A DNA stretch of 64,000 bases from Apoderus coryli (lineage: Eukaryota; Arthropoda; Insecta; Coleoptera; Attelabidae). The notes below the pieces were generated by a model, which was given only the letters and a program-made list of their open reading frames with translations, was not told the DNA's origin and made no database searches. Below are positions 34,093-46,039 of the stretch, in pieces (the first letter of the stretch is position 1; each line of letters opens with the position of its first letter). A program made the position numbers and the translations under genes. The DNA is taken from NCBI GenBank assembly GCA_911728435.2, contig OU452214.1, positions 9,612,105 to 9,676,104 of the forward strand, read 5' to 3'.

Positions 34093-34279
34093 ATTTGTTT
34101 TGTAATCATTAAAAATGTTCCAATGGCCGGTTACGGATATCACTGTTCAATAAAACTTAGTCTTGTAGGGTAGGAGGAAGGAAGTACTTATTAAACTTCG
34201 CAAATGTCTTATATATGTAAAATTAAAATAAATATATCAAACTCAGCAGTTTTAAGATTATTTTTCTATACCAAACTAC

Positions 34280-34486
34280 GGAATCGGAATAATTTAAATT
34301 TTGAATTACGACTAGATGTCGATTGCCTTTTGCGGATCGCGGCAATGGCCCAATTAATTCTAGGCTGACCGTTTCCCACGGGTATACATTTCGGGACGGC
34401 TGCATCTTTCCTGGCGTTTGTAGTTGTGAACCTTTGAATTGTTGACACGAAGGATATGTCCGTACATATTGTGTGTGAATGGCCAT
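34280..34486 (-). pseudogene. Ty3/Gypsy integrase fragment in the ZF5 intron
   Basis: Minus-strand translation shows YVRTYPSCQQFKGSQ, WETVSLELIGPLPRS and GNRHLVVIQ, matching the region where the Gypsy integrase zinc domain meets the catalytic core. It is isolated, with no LTR or other domains. Copies are at 18,650 and 52,110. Confidence 0.75.
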
Positions 34487-34509
34487 TGGGCTAGACTTCG
34501 CCTATTATT

Positions 34510-35450
34510 ATTGTGCAATATCGCGGAACATCATCATCATCAGCAGCATTCACTCGCTAACGAGTATGAATTATTCCAACTCAGGGATTTTTGTTGTGAA
34601 CTCCTTACACCGATTCTCGAGCCACAAACCTTGTCACAAAGTTGACACACCCAATCATCACCATTTACCGGCTGTTATAAGTGCGCTCCTTATCGATGCG
34701 TTCTCTCTCCTTTCAATGCTGTCTCTTTGCATCCTCATGTCGTCGACGCTGCTCTTGATGACTCTCGTAAATGGTACACCTCCATCTCGGTCGGTTGTTC
34801 GCGATCTGCTCTCAGTTGCTCTTCACATCTACGCCACACTTCATGTTGGTCTTATCGCTTCAATGCTAGTTGATTCAGCTTCCTTCAAAAAGCTGATGTT
34901 TGTTCGTCGGTGCAGCCATTTGATTCCAAGAATTCTTCCAAGACATCCTTGATTGTACTTCTGTAGTGGTCCAAGACTCACAGCTACACGCAAAGGTAGG
35001 AACTACATTAGCATTATACACTCGCATCTTAGTTCGAACGTCGATGTTATGATTATCGAAGACTCTGGTCCTCAGTCGGCCAAAAGATGCGCTTGCCCGT
35101 CTTATACGATGCTGAATGTCATCATCGATATTTGCGTTGGCCGCGATAATGCTGCCGAGGTAAGAGAAACTCTCGATGTTCTGTAGTCTGTCTTCGTTAA
35201 CTCGAATATGTGGTGGAACAGCCACAGTGTTTGGTGCAGGCTGGTAGTGAATCTGTGTTTTCTTTATATTTAGTTCAAGCCCGATACTTAAATACATTTA
35301 GCATATATTGGAAATCCTCTTCTGTATCAGCTAGAACAACGTTGTCATCCGCGTATTGAAGCTCAATGACTGATGTGGGTTCCAGCTTGCAGTTGCAGGT
35401 TGAAGAGTCCGTCGCCATCAAATCTGTAGATGATCTGTATTCCTTTCAGG
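34510..35450 (-). pseudogene. Non-LTR RT fragment in the ZF5 intron
   Basis: Copy of the 18,895-19,830 fragment. The best frame (34,875-35,297) reads LELNIKKTQIHYQP, FSYLGSIIAANANIDDDI and a VYNANVVPTFACSCESW segment. It is antisense to the ZF gene. Confidence 0.75.
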
Positions 35451-35801
35451 AAGGATCATTATGTTTGATACTGGTGATTGTATTTTTCAAGTGTATTTCT
35501 TGATTGTTTGATGCAGGTTTACTGTGTACTTTAGTTTAGTAGTTTAGGGGTATTGTGATAATTTGTCTGTTTATTTCATTTTACTTGTATTTTGTGATGT
35601 GGGATTATTATTGTAATGTTTTGCATGCTCGGTAAAGTAAACAGCTATGCTGACCTTCGCCTTTATTATTAATATATTACTCGAACAAATTTGCAATGCC
35701 ACGGATCCAAATTATAAAGGTGTCCCCCTTGTCACATGATGCAAGATTTTGTTGACCTTCTCAGGTACCTCTTATCCTACCAATGTTTATTATTTTTATA
35801 G
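35451..35801 (+). other. 3' part of the ZF5 intron
   Basis: It contains a LINE-like 3' end (CTATGCTGACCTTCGCC followed by TTTATTATTA near 35,650-35,670), then the conserved 3' intron segment (CTTGTCACATGATG) and the acceptor TTTTTATAG. ZF3 lacks about 200 bp of this. Confidence 0.45.
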
Positions 35802-37341
35802 TACTGTGAAGTCGAAAGAGATGCAGTTATTGGTGACTGGAAATAATTACAATGAGGACAACGAGACATCAATGAAAACAAATGCAAAATGGTTTCACTG
35901 CAATCAGTGTAAGTTTAAAACAATTTGTCAGAAGAAGCTTAAAACCCATACACGGTTAAAGTGTAAGAGAATTTCGTGCAAAATTTGCAAAGAAACATTT
36001 TCTCAGGAAAATAGTTTAAATGCCCATTTATTGCGTAAACATAAACACGTGAGAAAAGTAGGAGCAAGTAGAGTTCAGGAGGTCTTAAATCGGCACATGG
36101 TAAAACATGTAGTAACTGATAAAAATAAAAAATTGCATGTTTGTACAATGTGTAAGAAAGGATTTAAATCCAAACAGACTCTTGATTGTCATATTGCCAA
36201 TTATCATTCTGATAATCAAACCTTAATGGCCACAATTACGAATAATTTTGAGAAGCTTTATTGTGCACATTGTTCATATTTTACATACATGAAAAGTAAT
36301 TTGAAACGACATTTATTGACTCATCGGAATAACAAACCATATGGTTGTACAATGTGTAGTAAAGGATTTGCATGGAAACGGAGGCTTGATTGTCATATAG
36401 CAAATTATCATTCTGGTAATAAAACCTTAATGGCCACAATTACGGGTAATCTTTATGAATGCCAACGTTGTTCGTATAAAGCTACATCCAGTTCAATTTT
36501 GAAAATTCATATGTTAAAACACGAAGAAAATCAAAAAAATGGACCTTATGTTTGTACAATGTGTAGTAAAGAATTCACATTCAAACGGAATCTTGATTGT
36601 CATATAGCAAATAATCATTCTGATAATAAAACCTTAATGGTCACAATTACGAATAATCTTTATGGATGTCAGCGTTGTTCGTTTAGAGCTTTATCCCGTG
36701 CAGATTTGATAGCTCATATGTTAAAACATAGAGAAATACCAAACAATTTTGAGAAACTTTATTGTAAACATTGTTCATATTTTACATACATTGAAAGTAA
36801 TTTGAAACGACATTTATTAACTCATGGCAATAATAAACAACATGTTTGTACAATGTGTAGTAAGGGATTCACAAAAAAAGTGAGTCTTGATTGTCATATA
36901 GCAAATGATCATTCTGATAATAAAACCTTAATGGCCACAATTACGTATACTCTTTATAAATGCCAACGTTGTTCGTATAAATCTGCATGCAGTACAAATT
37001 ATAAAATTCATATGTTAAAACATGAAGAAATATCAAAAGATTTTGAGAAACTATATTGTGCACATTGTGCATATTTTTCTTACAATAAAAGGCGTTTGAG
37101 ACAACATTTAATAACTCATAGCAATAATAAACCACATGTTTGTACAATGTGTAGTAAAGGATTTACATTGAAACGCAGTCTTGATCGTCATATATCAAAT
37201 TATCATTCTGATAATAAAACCTTAATGTCCACAATTACAAATAAACTTTATGAATGCCAACGTTGTTGGCATACATTTACAGGCAGTACACATCTTAAAA
37301 GTCATATGTTAAAACATAAAGAAATACCAAACAATTTTTAG
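35802..37341 (+). CDS. ZF5 exon 2: 14-finger array, ZF4/ZF2 chimera
   Basis: The acceptor TTTTATAG|TACTGTGAAG gives 601 aa. Finger order is as in ZF2 and ZF4. Fingers 5 to 7 (FAWKRRLDCH, TSSSILKIH, FTFKRNLDCH) match ZF4; from finger 8 onward (SRADLIAH, IESNLKRH, FTKKVSLDCH, ACSTNYKIH, NKRRLRQH, FTLKRSLDRH, TGSTHLKSH) it matches ZF2. The switch lies at about 36,600-36,640. It ends at the same linker TAG as ZF2. The product is expected to be a DNA-binding protein with a specificity combined from two parents. Confidence 0.9.
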
Positions 37342-37416
37342 AAGCTTTATTGTAACCATTGTTCATATTTTACATACGTTAAAAGGAATTTGGAACGATA
37401 TTTATTAACTCATTAA
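37342..37416 (+). pseudogene. Orphaned terminal finger after the ZF5 stop
   Basis: The reading frame after the TAG gives the same CNHCSYFTY...RYLLTH finger remnant and TAA as after ZF2, with the first His also Tyr. Confidence 0.7.
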
Positions 37417-37455
37417 CTATAATTCACTCTTCAACGAAAACAGGGTTAAGTTATA

Positions 37456-38388
37456 AGCTTCGTTCGCGGCCACGATTCTGAATTGTTTCTAGTTCTCTAC
37501 GCTTGCGCAGTTTCGATTTCGGCGTTCGCGGTGAAAAAAGAATCAGTTCATTACCGGTTCTGAATCGATTTTTCAGTTCTACGGACTGAGGAAGAACTGT
37601 TGGTTCTGACATGCGCAGTCTAGCTAACCAACAATTATACACTGGTTATATTTATTTATTTTTTATATGTTTTATCCTTGTAGGTATATAAGAGCATTGT
37701 CTTTAGAAAGACAATAATAAGGGTTTTAGACAGTGTCGGTGACTACAAAGTAGAAGACATCCAAGAAAAAGTAGAATAGGGATTGAAGGATTTTATTTTT
37801 TTAGGTATATAGATCTGAGTATTATAAATAAAAGCAGACATTTTTTCTGTCTGTTGTTATTGGGGTTTTACTTTTTATTTCTTATGAAGTATTTAGTGAC
37901 CGTGACGTCCTAAAAAAATTGAAAACAACAGAAATAAAATAAGTTTTCAATTAAACAACGTTTCTTGTTTCCATTACATTATTAAAATGTTATTAAAAAT
38001 TAAAATGTGTTTGTGTTTTCTGTCATTATTTAAATGTTCACGATATTCTTCTTCACTAAATTGCGGGACAGTATCTTCATAATAGGGATAATATTTGAAT
38101 GAACTGGACTGAACAGTGATTAAAGATTGAACACATCAACATAAAAATCGAAAATATAACTCAAATTTCTTCAAATGTCTAACTTTTATTAACAACTGTT
38201 GCATGACAACAACAGAACATACAACGTAAAATTAAAATATTCCGGCATCCAGCTATGCGATTCTATTTTGGTTCTATTTTGCGTTCGCGGTGATTGCAGT
38301 TATGAACGCATTTCGAACCGCGCCTGCGCTTTAAAACCAGTTCTGTGACGTCACGATTCAGTTCAGAATCGTGGCCGCGAACGAAGCT
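37456..38388. mobile_element. MITE with AGCTTCGTTCGCGG ends, ZF5 copy
   Basis: Near-identical to 14,603-15,546 and in the same site with flanking ATA (37,453-37,455 and 38,389-38,391). It differs by an 11-bp internal deletion near the right end. It was co-duplicated with the gene rather than inserted twice. Confidence 0.75.
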
Positions 38389-38391
38389 ATA

Positions 38392-39089
38392 GTCAGATTT
38401 CTGAAAATCAAAACAAGTGTAAAATATGCCATGCAGTGGACGGCATACGTTTTATTTTCTAGTTTCTGTATGTGTTTTCTATAATTTTGGTACATTACTC
38501 CTGAATAATAGACAAGTTGATTGAAACTTAATTTGAGTGATTATTCTCTATTATTTTACTTAATAATTGATTGTACATAAGTTTAGTGTAAAAACCTTTG
38601 TTTTATAATCAACTGTTGATTATCCTATATGTTTCTAGTATATTTTTCTATATTTAATTTTACTTTATATTTATCTGTATTTTCTTTTTTTTTTTTATTT
38701 TAATTAAATATAAAACTGTTTTCCCCACAAAAATTTGAGTTTTATTACGTGCGGGAAATAAAATGAATAAGTCTTGAAACAGTAGTGTTAAACAAGGTTA
38801 ATGTGTTGTGAACAATGACCAAGTTGCTGCATCATTTAAAAAGGTTTGATTAGCTATTAGTTGTTTGTCTTTCTCTTAATACTTTGTTTCTTTCATTATG
38901 TTATTGATGTTGAATTTTTCTTTTCTTCTCAGTATCATTCATATAATACTCAGACTTGAAGCAGATTCCATTCTTTAATTAGTTTCGTTCGGATTATTTT
39001 AAGAATTAAAGCAATAGCTGTATTAAACACTAAATATTAGTACTTATTTAAAATAAACTTTGAATTATCCATCGATAAATATAATAGTT
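38392..39089 (+). other. ZF5 3' flank
   Basis: The conserved flank as after ZF2, with the same GTGCGGGAAATAAAATGAATA polyadenylation-like region (38,750-38,770). No gene is seen. Confidence 0.4.
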
Positions 39090-39226
39090 CTGTTCCAACC
39101 CATCCGAAAACCATTTAAAACGGTCATGTTACCACTCCCAACACCAAATCAGTGCACTGCGCAACTCACCAGACCACTGCGCAAGAAAAGTACCGTTCTT
39201 GAACTGTTTTCGGGGGTGTTGGAACA
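39090..39226. repeat. Short palindromic MITE, ZF5 spacer copy
   Basis: Inverted ends CTGTTCCAACCC and GTGTTGGAACAG, as at 16,247. Confidence 0.55.
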
Positions 39227-39430
39227 GACCTATTACCGAGAAATCTTTTCGAGAGTTAATTGGTAGTTTGATGTGTTTAATGCTAGGTTCAAGACCAGAC
39301 ATTTGTTACGGTGTGAATCATTTTAGTCGTTATCAAGAATAACGCAAAAAGGGTTCTCAGATACTTGAATGGCACAAAAACCTTTGATTGCGATATAATA
39401 GATGTAGTAATAGCACAGTATGATAAATAA
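39227..39430 (+). pseudogene. Copia fragment, ZF5 spacer copy
   Basis: It holds the RPDICYGVNHFSRYQ and RVLRYLNGTK segments, but about 25 bp between them are deleted relative to 46,921, shifting the frame. Confidence 0.7.
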
Positions 39431-39612
39431 TACCGTATTCCGACTATCCGCTTGCGAGGCGTCCTGCGCATCTCGTAGCGCATGCCGTTATAGAATAAAA
39501 CGTGACAATAATCGCATAGACGTAGATATATATCGTTCACTCCTGTGTTCAGTATAGAGTTCATTGTCGGCGTATACGAGATAAATAAATATTGTGATTG
39601 TAATCTGATTAT

Positions 39613-39935
39613 CGATGACGAAGAACAGCAACCTTCTATGTCACTACTGTTGAAAAAACAGCAACCTCCTATGTCATATTCTGCAAAATTTATATTTGTC
39701 TCTAAATATGTAGGAGTTTAACAACATGTATCGACTGACACAACCTCACATCTCAAAAACGCCAAACACTTTAGTTATGCAACAAAACATCTATGTCAAG
39801 TGCAGTACAAAAACCTTCTAAGTCATACATACCTAGAAGGTCGTTGTCGTGTCCTAAAAACCATTGATTTTTGACATAGGAGCTTGCTGTATTATTAGTC
39901 GCTATGACATAGAAGGTTGCTGTTCTTCGTCATCG
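39613..39935. mobile_element. 323-bp MITE with 31-bp terminal inverted repeats
   Basis: It starts CGATGACGAAGAACAGCAAC and ends with its reverse complement; the match extends over 31 bp. TTAT is present on both sides (39,609-39,612 and 39,936-39,939). The equivalent spots at about 16,788 and 30,422 are uninterrupted. There is no coding capacity. ACATAGAAGGT-type motifs recur inside in both orientations. Confidence 0.78.
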
Positions 39936-39939
39936 TTAT

Positions 39940-40946
39940 GTGTTCTGTGTGTTTTCAGTGTAGTGTACGTGAGAATTCAGAGGACTCCAATCTTATTAAC
40001 ATGTTTTACAAAATTTTATACATAAATACTACAGGATATGTGTATAATAGGTGCTGATTAGCCTTTAGGAAACATTGAGCGTAGGAAAGGGGTTTAAAAA
40101 TTTATTTATTTATTCATCCACGGCCAAAGGCGATTATTACAATACGAAAATAACAAAAAAATGGGTTCAAAATTTATACTTATTCGAAATATAATGCATA
40201 AGGAGATTTTATTAATTTAAAAGCAATATACGGTGGTAGAAGATGACATAACTGGCAATTAAAAAAACTTTTATGCGACAGTTTCATACTTCGCCTTTTG
40301 TAAAAATGTTTTTTTTTTACAATAAAGTTATATTAACCTAATAGGTTTCCTCGATTGATCTTGACCTATCACAAGCCATATACGTCACCGGCAACCGGCT
40401 TGCTTTATCACGGCATTATTTAGGTAAAGTTATAAACATTTACCTATGGGCATTATGGATCTCTTTTCTCTAAGCTTTTAACTAAATATTCTATATTAAC
40501 AATTTTTATTTATTTATTTATTTAAGTTAAAACAGTAGTGTCACAATAAAATACAATATTCAATTTCTAAGTTATTACAATAATTTTAAATTTATGTTTA
40601 GGGAGTTACACACTTTGTGCATGTTCGGTACTAGTCATATTATTTCGTGATTAGGACTCAAATATCATGTTTATGGTTAGACGCATGTCTGTAAAATAAT
40701 CTAAAAGCAATCCGCAATCAGTACTTGCTCAAGACCAAGAATCGTTTTTGACAGTTCTAGTACCGTTCCAGAACAGTTCTGATTCAAACCAGAAAACCAA
40801 ATATCTGGTTCTAGTACTGTTCTAAATCAGTTCAAAAAACCCTAACATATAAAGTTGAACAGCGCACACTCCTGACAGTTCTTGTACGAATCCGAATTAG
40901 GCTATTAACTCCTCTTTTTTACTGGTTTCCTTATGGCATTGTTTTT
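39940..40946. other. ZF5-ZF6 spacer
   Basis: Same organisation as the other spacers: an intron-type repeat fragment, TTTATTTATT tails at 40,105 and 40,507, the GTTCTAGTACCGTTCC region. No gene is seen. Confidence 0.4.
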
Positions 40947-41314
40947 ATAACGTATAAAGTTTGGCCAAATAGCCCTGGTAGCTGCGGCCAATAAAGAAGC
41001 GCATAACCTATAAAGCAGTTGCTGGTGAAGGCCAAACAACAACAATATAATCTATAAAGTCTAACAACTAACTAACGCCTCTGAGTGCAAGCCACTTTAT
41101 ATTCGAAGACTAACGCTAAAAACAGTTCTTTGTTCTTATACCCAAGAAATTTAACACAGATCAGGGAAATTTAATAACTAAACAAATCTTTTCGTGTCAA
41201 GATCTAGAGGAGAAAATAATTCAAGTTAAAAGTGAAAATTGTACAATTCAAGTTCCTCTAGAAGTAACATTAAAATCAGCATCAGAAGAACTCTGTAATA
41301 ACTTGAAATACAAA
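40947..41314 (+). promoter_or_regulatory. ZF6 upstream block and leader
   Basis: ATAACGTATAAAG (40,947) is followed by SINE-like snippets, another ATAACCTATAAAG, then the leader with a small deletion around 41,150 (AAGAAATTTAACACAGATC). Confidence 0.45.
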
Positions 41315-41583
41315 ATGGAACAAACGGACATTAAACGAGAACCAGATATTGGTTTGAATTTCATTGAGACGGCTCAATATTTAATTATAGAAACAGAAAC
41401 ACGCAGTGATGAAATTAATTATGATGCCGACGAACAAAAAGTTAAAATTCATGAGGAAAATGTTGATTACGATTGCTCGCTACAAATTAAAGCTGAAGAA
41501 TTAAATATTAAAGATGAAGAAGTTGTTGATGAATTACATATGAGCATTGATAACGATTTAGAGGATACTGATTCTAGTATAAG
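41315..41583 (+). CDS. ZF6 exon 1: acidic N-terminus
   Basis: MEQTDIKREPDIG start; 89 residues; ends ATAAG|GTAAGTACATAA. The tail differs slightly (KDEEVVDEL, MSIDNDLED). SUMO-consensus sites are kept. Confidence 0.82.
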
Positions 41584-41789
41584 GTAAGTACATAAGTACT
41601 TATTATCATATAGTCACTTTGTAGAATAATTGTTTTCGATGGCCGTATCTGTCTTCTAATATTTGACGATTTGTTTTATAATCATTAAAAATGTTGCAAC
41701 GTCCGGTTACAGATATCACTGTTCAATAAAACTTAGTCTTATAGGGTAGGAGGAGGAAGGAAGTTCTTATTAAATCCTTTATACCACTA

Positions 41790-42165
41790 GCCGTCTTGTG
41801 CTGTGTCTTTTTAGTTCCGTCCCAGCTTGCTGTCTACGAAGGTTGTAGAGTCCGCCGCCACATTAAATCTGTAGACGATCTCTATTCCTTTCGGTAGTTC
41901 ATCCTTAAAAAGTTGAATGACCGTTCCCACAAACCTCGAAAACAAAATCGGTGCAATAACACAACCCTGCTTTACGCCAGTTGTTATTGTTAAGGGTTCT
42001 CCCAGTCCGCTGTGTGGTCCTCTAATGTCTACTATAGAATATAAGGAGTGTAGTGGCAACAGTGTGTGTTTAGTGACAGATAAGTCGAATAGACGTAGAT
42101 GACATTGACATTAAAAGAAGAAGATAGTCGTTGTATATATTTTTGAGAGAAAGGTAGAATAAAGT
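41790..42165 (-). pseudogene. LINE RT fragment in the ZF6 intron
   Basis: The minus-strand frame (41,811-42,059) contains SIVDIRGPHSGLGEPLTITT and GVKQGCVIAPILFS, the substrate-binding block that precedes the YADD box in LINE reverse transcriptases. AAAAGAAGAAGA at 42,112-42,124 lies beyond it. Part of this piece occurs inverted at 58,690-58,880 in the ZF8 intron. Confidence 0.7.
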
Positions 42166-42241
42166 TGTTATTGTTTTAATCTTTAGTGTTTTTGAATAAA
42201 GGAAGCTTTATTTACTGAAATAAAGCCCCTTAGCTGCACTA

Positions 42242-42501
42242 AATATAATTAATTTAACATTTTTTGCCGCCAGTTTTGTTTAAAAACAAAAATACACATC
42301 AACAACATATAACATAATAAACAAAGCAAAGAAAATTATGTACCTTAAAACATCGTTTCATTCGATTTAAGGTATTATGTACGAATGAAACGATGTTTTA
42401 AGGTACATAATTTTCTTTGCTTTGTTTATTATGTTATATGTTGTTGATGTGTATTTTTGTTTTTAAACAAAACAAAAAAAAAATGTTAAATTAATTATAT
42501 G
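42242..42501. repeat. Near-perfect 120-bp-arm palindrome
   Basis: The arms 42,242-42,364 and 42,382-42,501 pair almost completely (one small block GCCGCCA/AAAAAAA differs) around a 17-nt loop. The sequence is AT-rich and non-coding. It may be a MITE or a fresh inverted duplication. Confidence 0.75.
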
Positions 42502-42659
42502 TATTGTTTGTGATAATTTGTTAGAATGTCATATTGTCCCATTTTAACATAATACTCTTGCTTTTGGAGGTTTTAAATTGTTTTTTTTCTTTGTTTTTTG
42601 ATTTTTTAATATTATCTGTAACGACAAATTTGTGTTCCATGGATTTTATATATAAATAA

Positions 42660-43250
42660 CAAGAAATCCCTTGCGGGATTTCCCAGTCGTCTTGTGGTAG
42701 TTTTATCTATGAAAAAAGTCATTGAGGGTTGTAAAAAAAAATTAAAAAACTAAAAATATTGAAAATAAATAAAAACATTTTTGAGTTGCCCCGTAGATCA
42801 CCTCTAGGAGCTTATAGTTTAACTTTCAAAGAAATTAAAAGAAAGAAGAATAACTTTTTGTTCTTAACAAAATAAATAAATACATTTTTGACTCACCGCG
42901 TATATAAATTTAAAGTACTTATGCTAAAAATGTATGAGACCATTCTAAGAAACTAAAAAAATTAAAAAATTTTCTATTTATTAGGTCCTGCCGTGTCTAA
43001 AAGTCTTGAGAAATAAATAGAAACATTTTTGAGTTACCTCGTATATAACCTCTATGAGCTTATAGTTTCACCTCTAAAAAATCTTGAATTGAAATCTAAA
43101 AAAATCAAAAAAATACTGAAAATATTACTTTTCTGTCCTTAAAAAAATAAACAAATACATTTTTGACTCACCCCGTATATAAATTTAAAGTGTTTGCTAA
43201 AAATTTCTAAACATTTAAAATTTATTTGATTGCAATCTGAAAATTTGTTA
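42660..43250. repeat. Two-unit tandem repeat of a dispersed AT-rich element
   Basis: AACATTTTTGAGTTGCCCCG (42,775) and AACATTTTTGAGTTACCTCG (43,022) start similar units of about 245 bp. Each also contains ACATTTTTGACTCACC followed by GTATATAAATTTAAAG (42,882 and 43,156). No coding frame is seen. Confidence 0.55.
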
Positions 43251-44547
43251 AACGTAGCTAATTAATGTTTCTTTTGTATCCTGTACATGCTGCTTATTTA
43301 TTAATGTTGTTATAATCTGATAAATACTTAATTTAAATAAAAAATCCACTTGTCAAATTCAATAACCTTATAGAATTTTATACTAAATATCTACTATAAA
43401 TATATTAGATAGGTATTTTAAATCTGCTAGTCTAAAAATGGCTGCTTATAATATAATTATCATAGGTGACGTTATTTTTTAGAACTACCATATCTCTCTA
43501 TTCTGGTTCGTTGGTTTGTCATAATTTGGTAGTATTTTTTTCGAACGTTGGTGTCACTTATTTTAGTTTAGTTGACACTTCTAGTTCACGTCATAATTTG
43601 GTTTTGGTAAGATGTTTTTTCTAACACGACAGACAAATTGTTTGTGTCAAATAGTTTATTATTATTTTCTTTGTTTACATTAATAGCCTAAGAGTTTTCG
43701 GCATTATTTTCATGTTTAAGATCTATTTCTATCAACCTGTAGTATATTGTAGTGTTATAAAATGGTTATTCCATATAGTTGTAGTCAATTTAGAAGTTGT
43801 CATTGTGTACTTGAGGTAATATTACTGAAAAAGTGATAATAACCTAAAGTGACAGTGTTATGAGAGCCGTCAGATGGATGGATGTGATCATATATTTTTC
43901 AATAACCAAGTCAGATGGATGGGAAATAGTTGATATCTCCCTCTGCGTCGCACACAAAATGAACTTTTGCAGATGTAATTAAATGAATTAATAACATAGT
44001 GTGGCCGCATTAAATCCCTCAGATTTTATAAGGATTAATTATTTCTCAACTTCTATATGTCTATGAAAACATTTATACCTATTTTAACATAAATACATTT
44101 CTATTAGAAATCATATAAATTGTAAATCTAAAGATAACGAGAAATATAATGTTAATAGCGATCTAGATGGGTCGCTAATACTATATTACCCAAAAACAAA
44201 AAATAAATATTCTAAAATAATCCATTTTCGGGAGGAGCGGTGAATTTATATTCAAATAAAACCAAGTCTGCTCCACAAAAACATTCGTATATGTATTCAC
44301 AACATTATAAATAAATAAATATATAAAGGTTCAGGACTTTGAAGATCAAAAAAGTTCTATGCTGACCTTCGCCGAGCTTAAAATAAAGGCCTTTATTATT
44401 ATTATTATATTACTCGAGCAAATTTGCAATGCCACGGATCCAAATTACACAGGTGTCCCCCTTGTTACATGATGTAAAATTTTGTTGATCTTCTCAGTCA
44501 CCTCTTATCCTATCAATTTAACATATTAATGTCTATTATTTTTATAG
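43251..44547. other. 3' part of the ZF6 intron
   Basis: AT-rich with no gene recognised. A LINE 3' end (CTATGCTGACCTTCGCCGAG then TTATTATTATTATTA) lies at 44,359-44,410. It is followed by the conserved 3' intron segment and the acceptor TTTTATAG. Confidence 0.4.
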
Positions 44548-45964
44548 TACTATCAAGTCGAAAGAGATGCAGTTTTTGGTGACTGGAAAGAATTCCAAAG
44601 AGGACAACGAGATATCAATGAAAACAAATGCAAAATGGTTTCACTGCAATCAGTGTAAGTTTAAAACAATTTGTCAGAAGAAGCTTAAAACCCATACACG
44701 GTTAAAGTGTAAGAGAATTTCGTGCAAAATTTGCAAAGAAACATTTTCTCATGAAAATAGTTTAAATGCCCATTTATTGCGTAAACATAAACACGCGAGA
44801 AAAGTAGGAGCAAGTAGAGTTCAGGAGGTCTTAAATCGGCACATGGTAAAACATGTAGTAACTGATAAAAATAAAAAATTGCATGTTTGTACAATGTGTA
44901 AGAAAGGATTTCCATGGAAACAGAGACTTGATAGTCATATAGCAAATTATCATTCTGGTAATAAAACCTTAATGGCCACAATTACGAATACTCTTTATGA
45001 ATGCCAACGTTGTTCGTATAAAGCTACATCGAGTCCAATTTTGAAAATTCATATGTTAAAACATAAAGAAATATCAAAAGATTTCAAGAAACTATATTGT
45101 GCACATTGTGCATATTTTACTTACACTAAAGGGAGTTTGAGACGCCATTTATTAACTCATAGCAGACCATATGTTTGTACAATGTGTAGTAAAGGATTTC
45201 CATGGAAACGGAGGCTTGATAGTCATATAACAAATTATCATTCTGATAATCAGACCTTAATGGCCACAATTACGTATAATCTCTATGAATGCCGATGTTG
45301 TCCGTATAAGGCTGCATCCAGTATAGCTGTTAAATTTCATATGTTAACACATAAAGAAATATCAAAAGATTTTGAGAAACTTTATTGTGAACATTGTACA
45401 TATTTTACTTACACTAAAGATAGATTGAAACAACATTTAATAACTCATAGCAATAACAAACCACATGTTTGTACAATGTGTAGTAAAGGGTTTAATTGCA
45501 AACGGAGTCTTGATTGTCATATAGCAAATAATCATTCTGATAATAAAACCTTAATGGCCACAATTACTAATAATATTTATGAATGCGAACGTTGTTCGTC
45601 TAAAAGTTCATCCAGTAAAGATCTTAAACGGCATATGTTAAAACATAAAGAAATAACAAAAAATTTTGAGAAACTATATTGTGCACATTGTGCATATTTT
45701 ACTTACATTAAATATAGATTGAAACAACATTTAATAACTCATAGCAATAATAAACCACATGTTTGTACAATGTGTAGTAAAGGATTTAGATTGAAACCCA
45801 GTCTTGATTGTCATATAGCAAATTATCATTCTGATAATAAAACCTTAATGTCCACAATTACAAATAAACTTTATGAATGCCAACGTTGTTCGCATAAATC
45901 TGCATACAGTACACATTTTAAACGTCATATGTTAAAACATAAAGAAATACCAAACAATTTTTAG
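44548..45964 (+). CDS. ZF6 exon 2: 13-finger C2H2 array
   Basis: The acceptor TTTTATAG|TACTATCAAG gives 561 aa (STIKSKEMQFLVTG). Fingers: C2HC starter, 'CKIC' finger, spacer helix, then B-C-A-B-C-A-B-C-A-B-C, a fully regular rhythm. It has its own finger set (FPWKQRLDSH, FPWKRRLDSH, TKDRLKQH, SSSSKDLKRH, IKYRLKQH, FRLKPSLDCH) and shares SSIAVKFH with ZF3 and ZF7. It ends at the same linker TAG as ZF2 and ZF5. Confidence 0.9.
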
Positions 45965-46039
45965 AAGCTTTATTGTAAACATTGTTCATATTTTATATAC
46001 GTTAAAAGGAATTTGGAACGATATCTATTAACTCATTAA
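45965..46039 (+). pseudogene. Orphaned terminal finger after the ZF6 stop
   Basis: Frame after TAG: CKHCSYFIYVKRNLERYL then LTH and TAA, with the same His-to-Tyr change. Confidence 0.7.
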
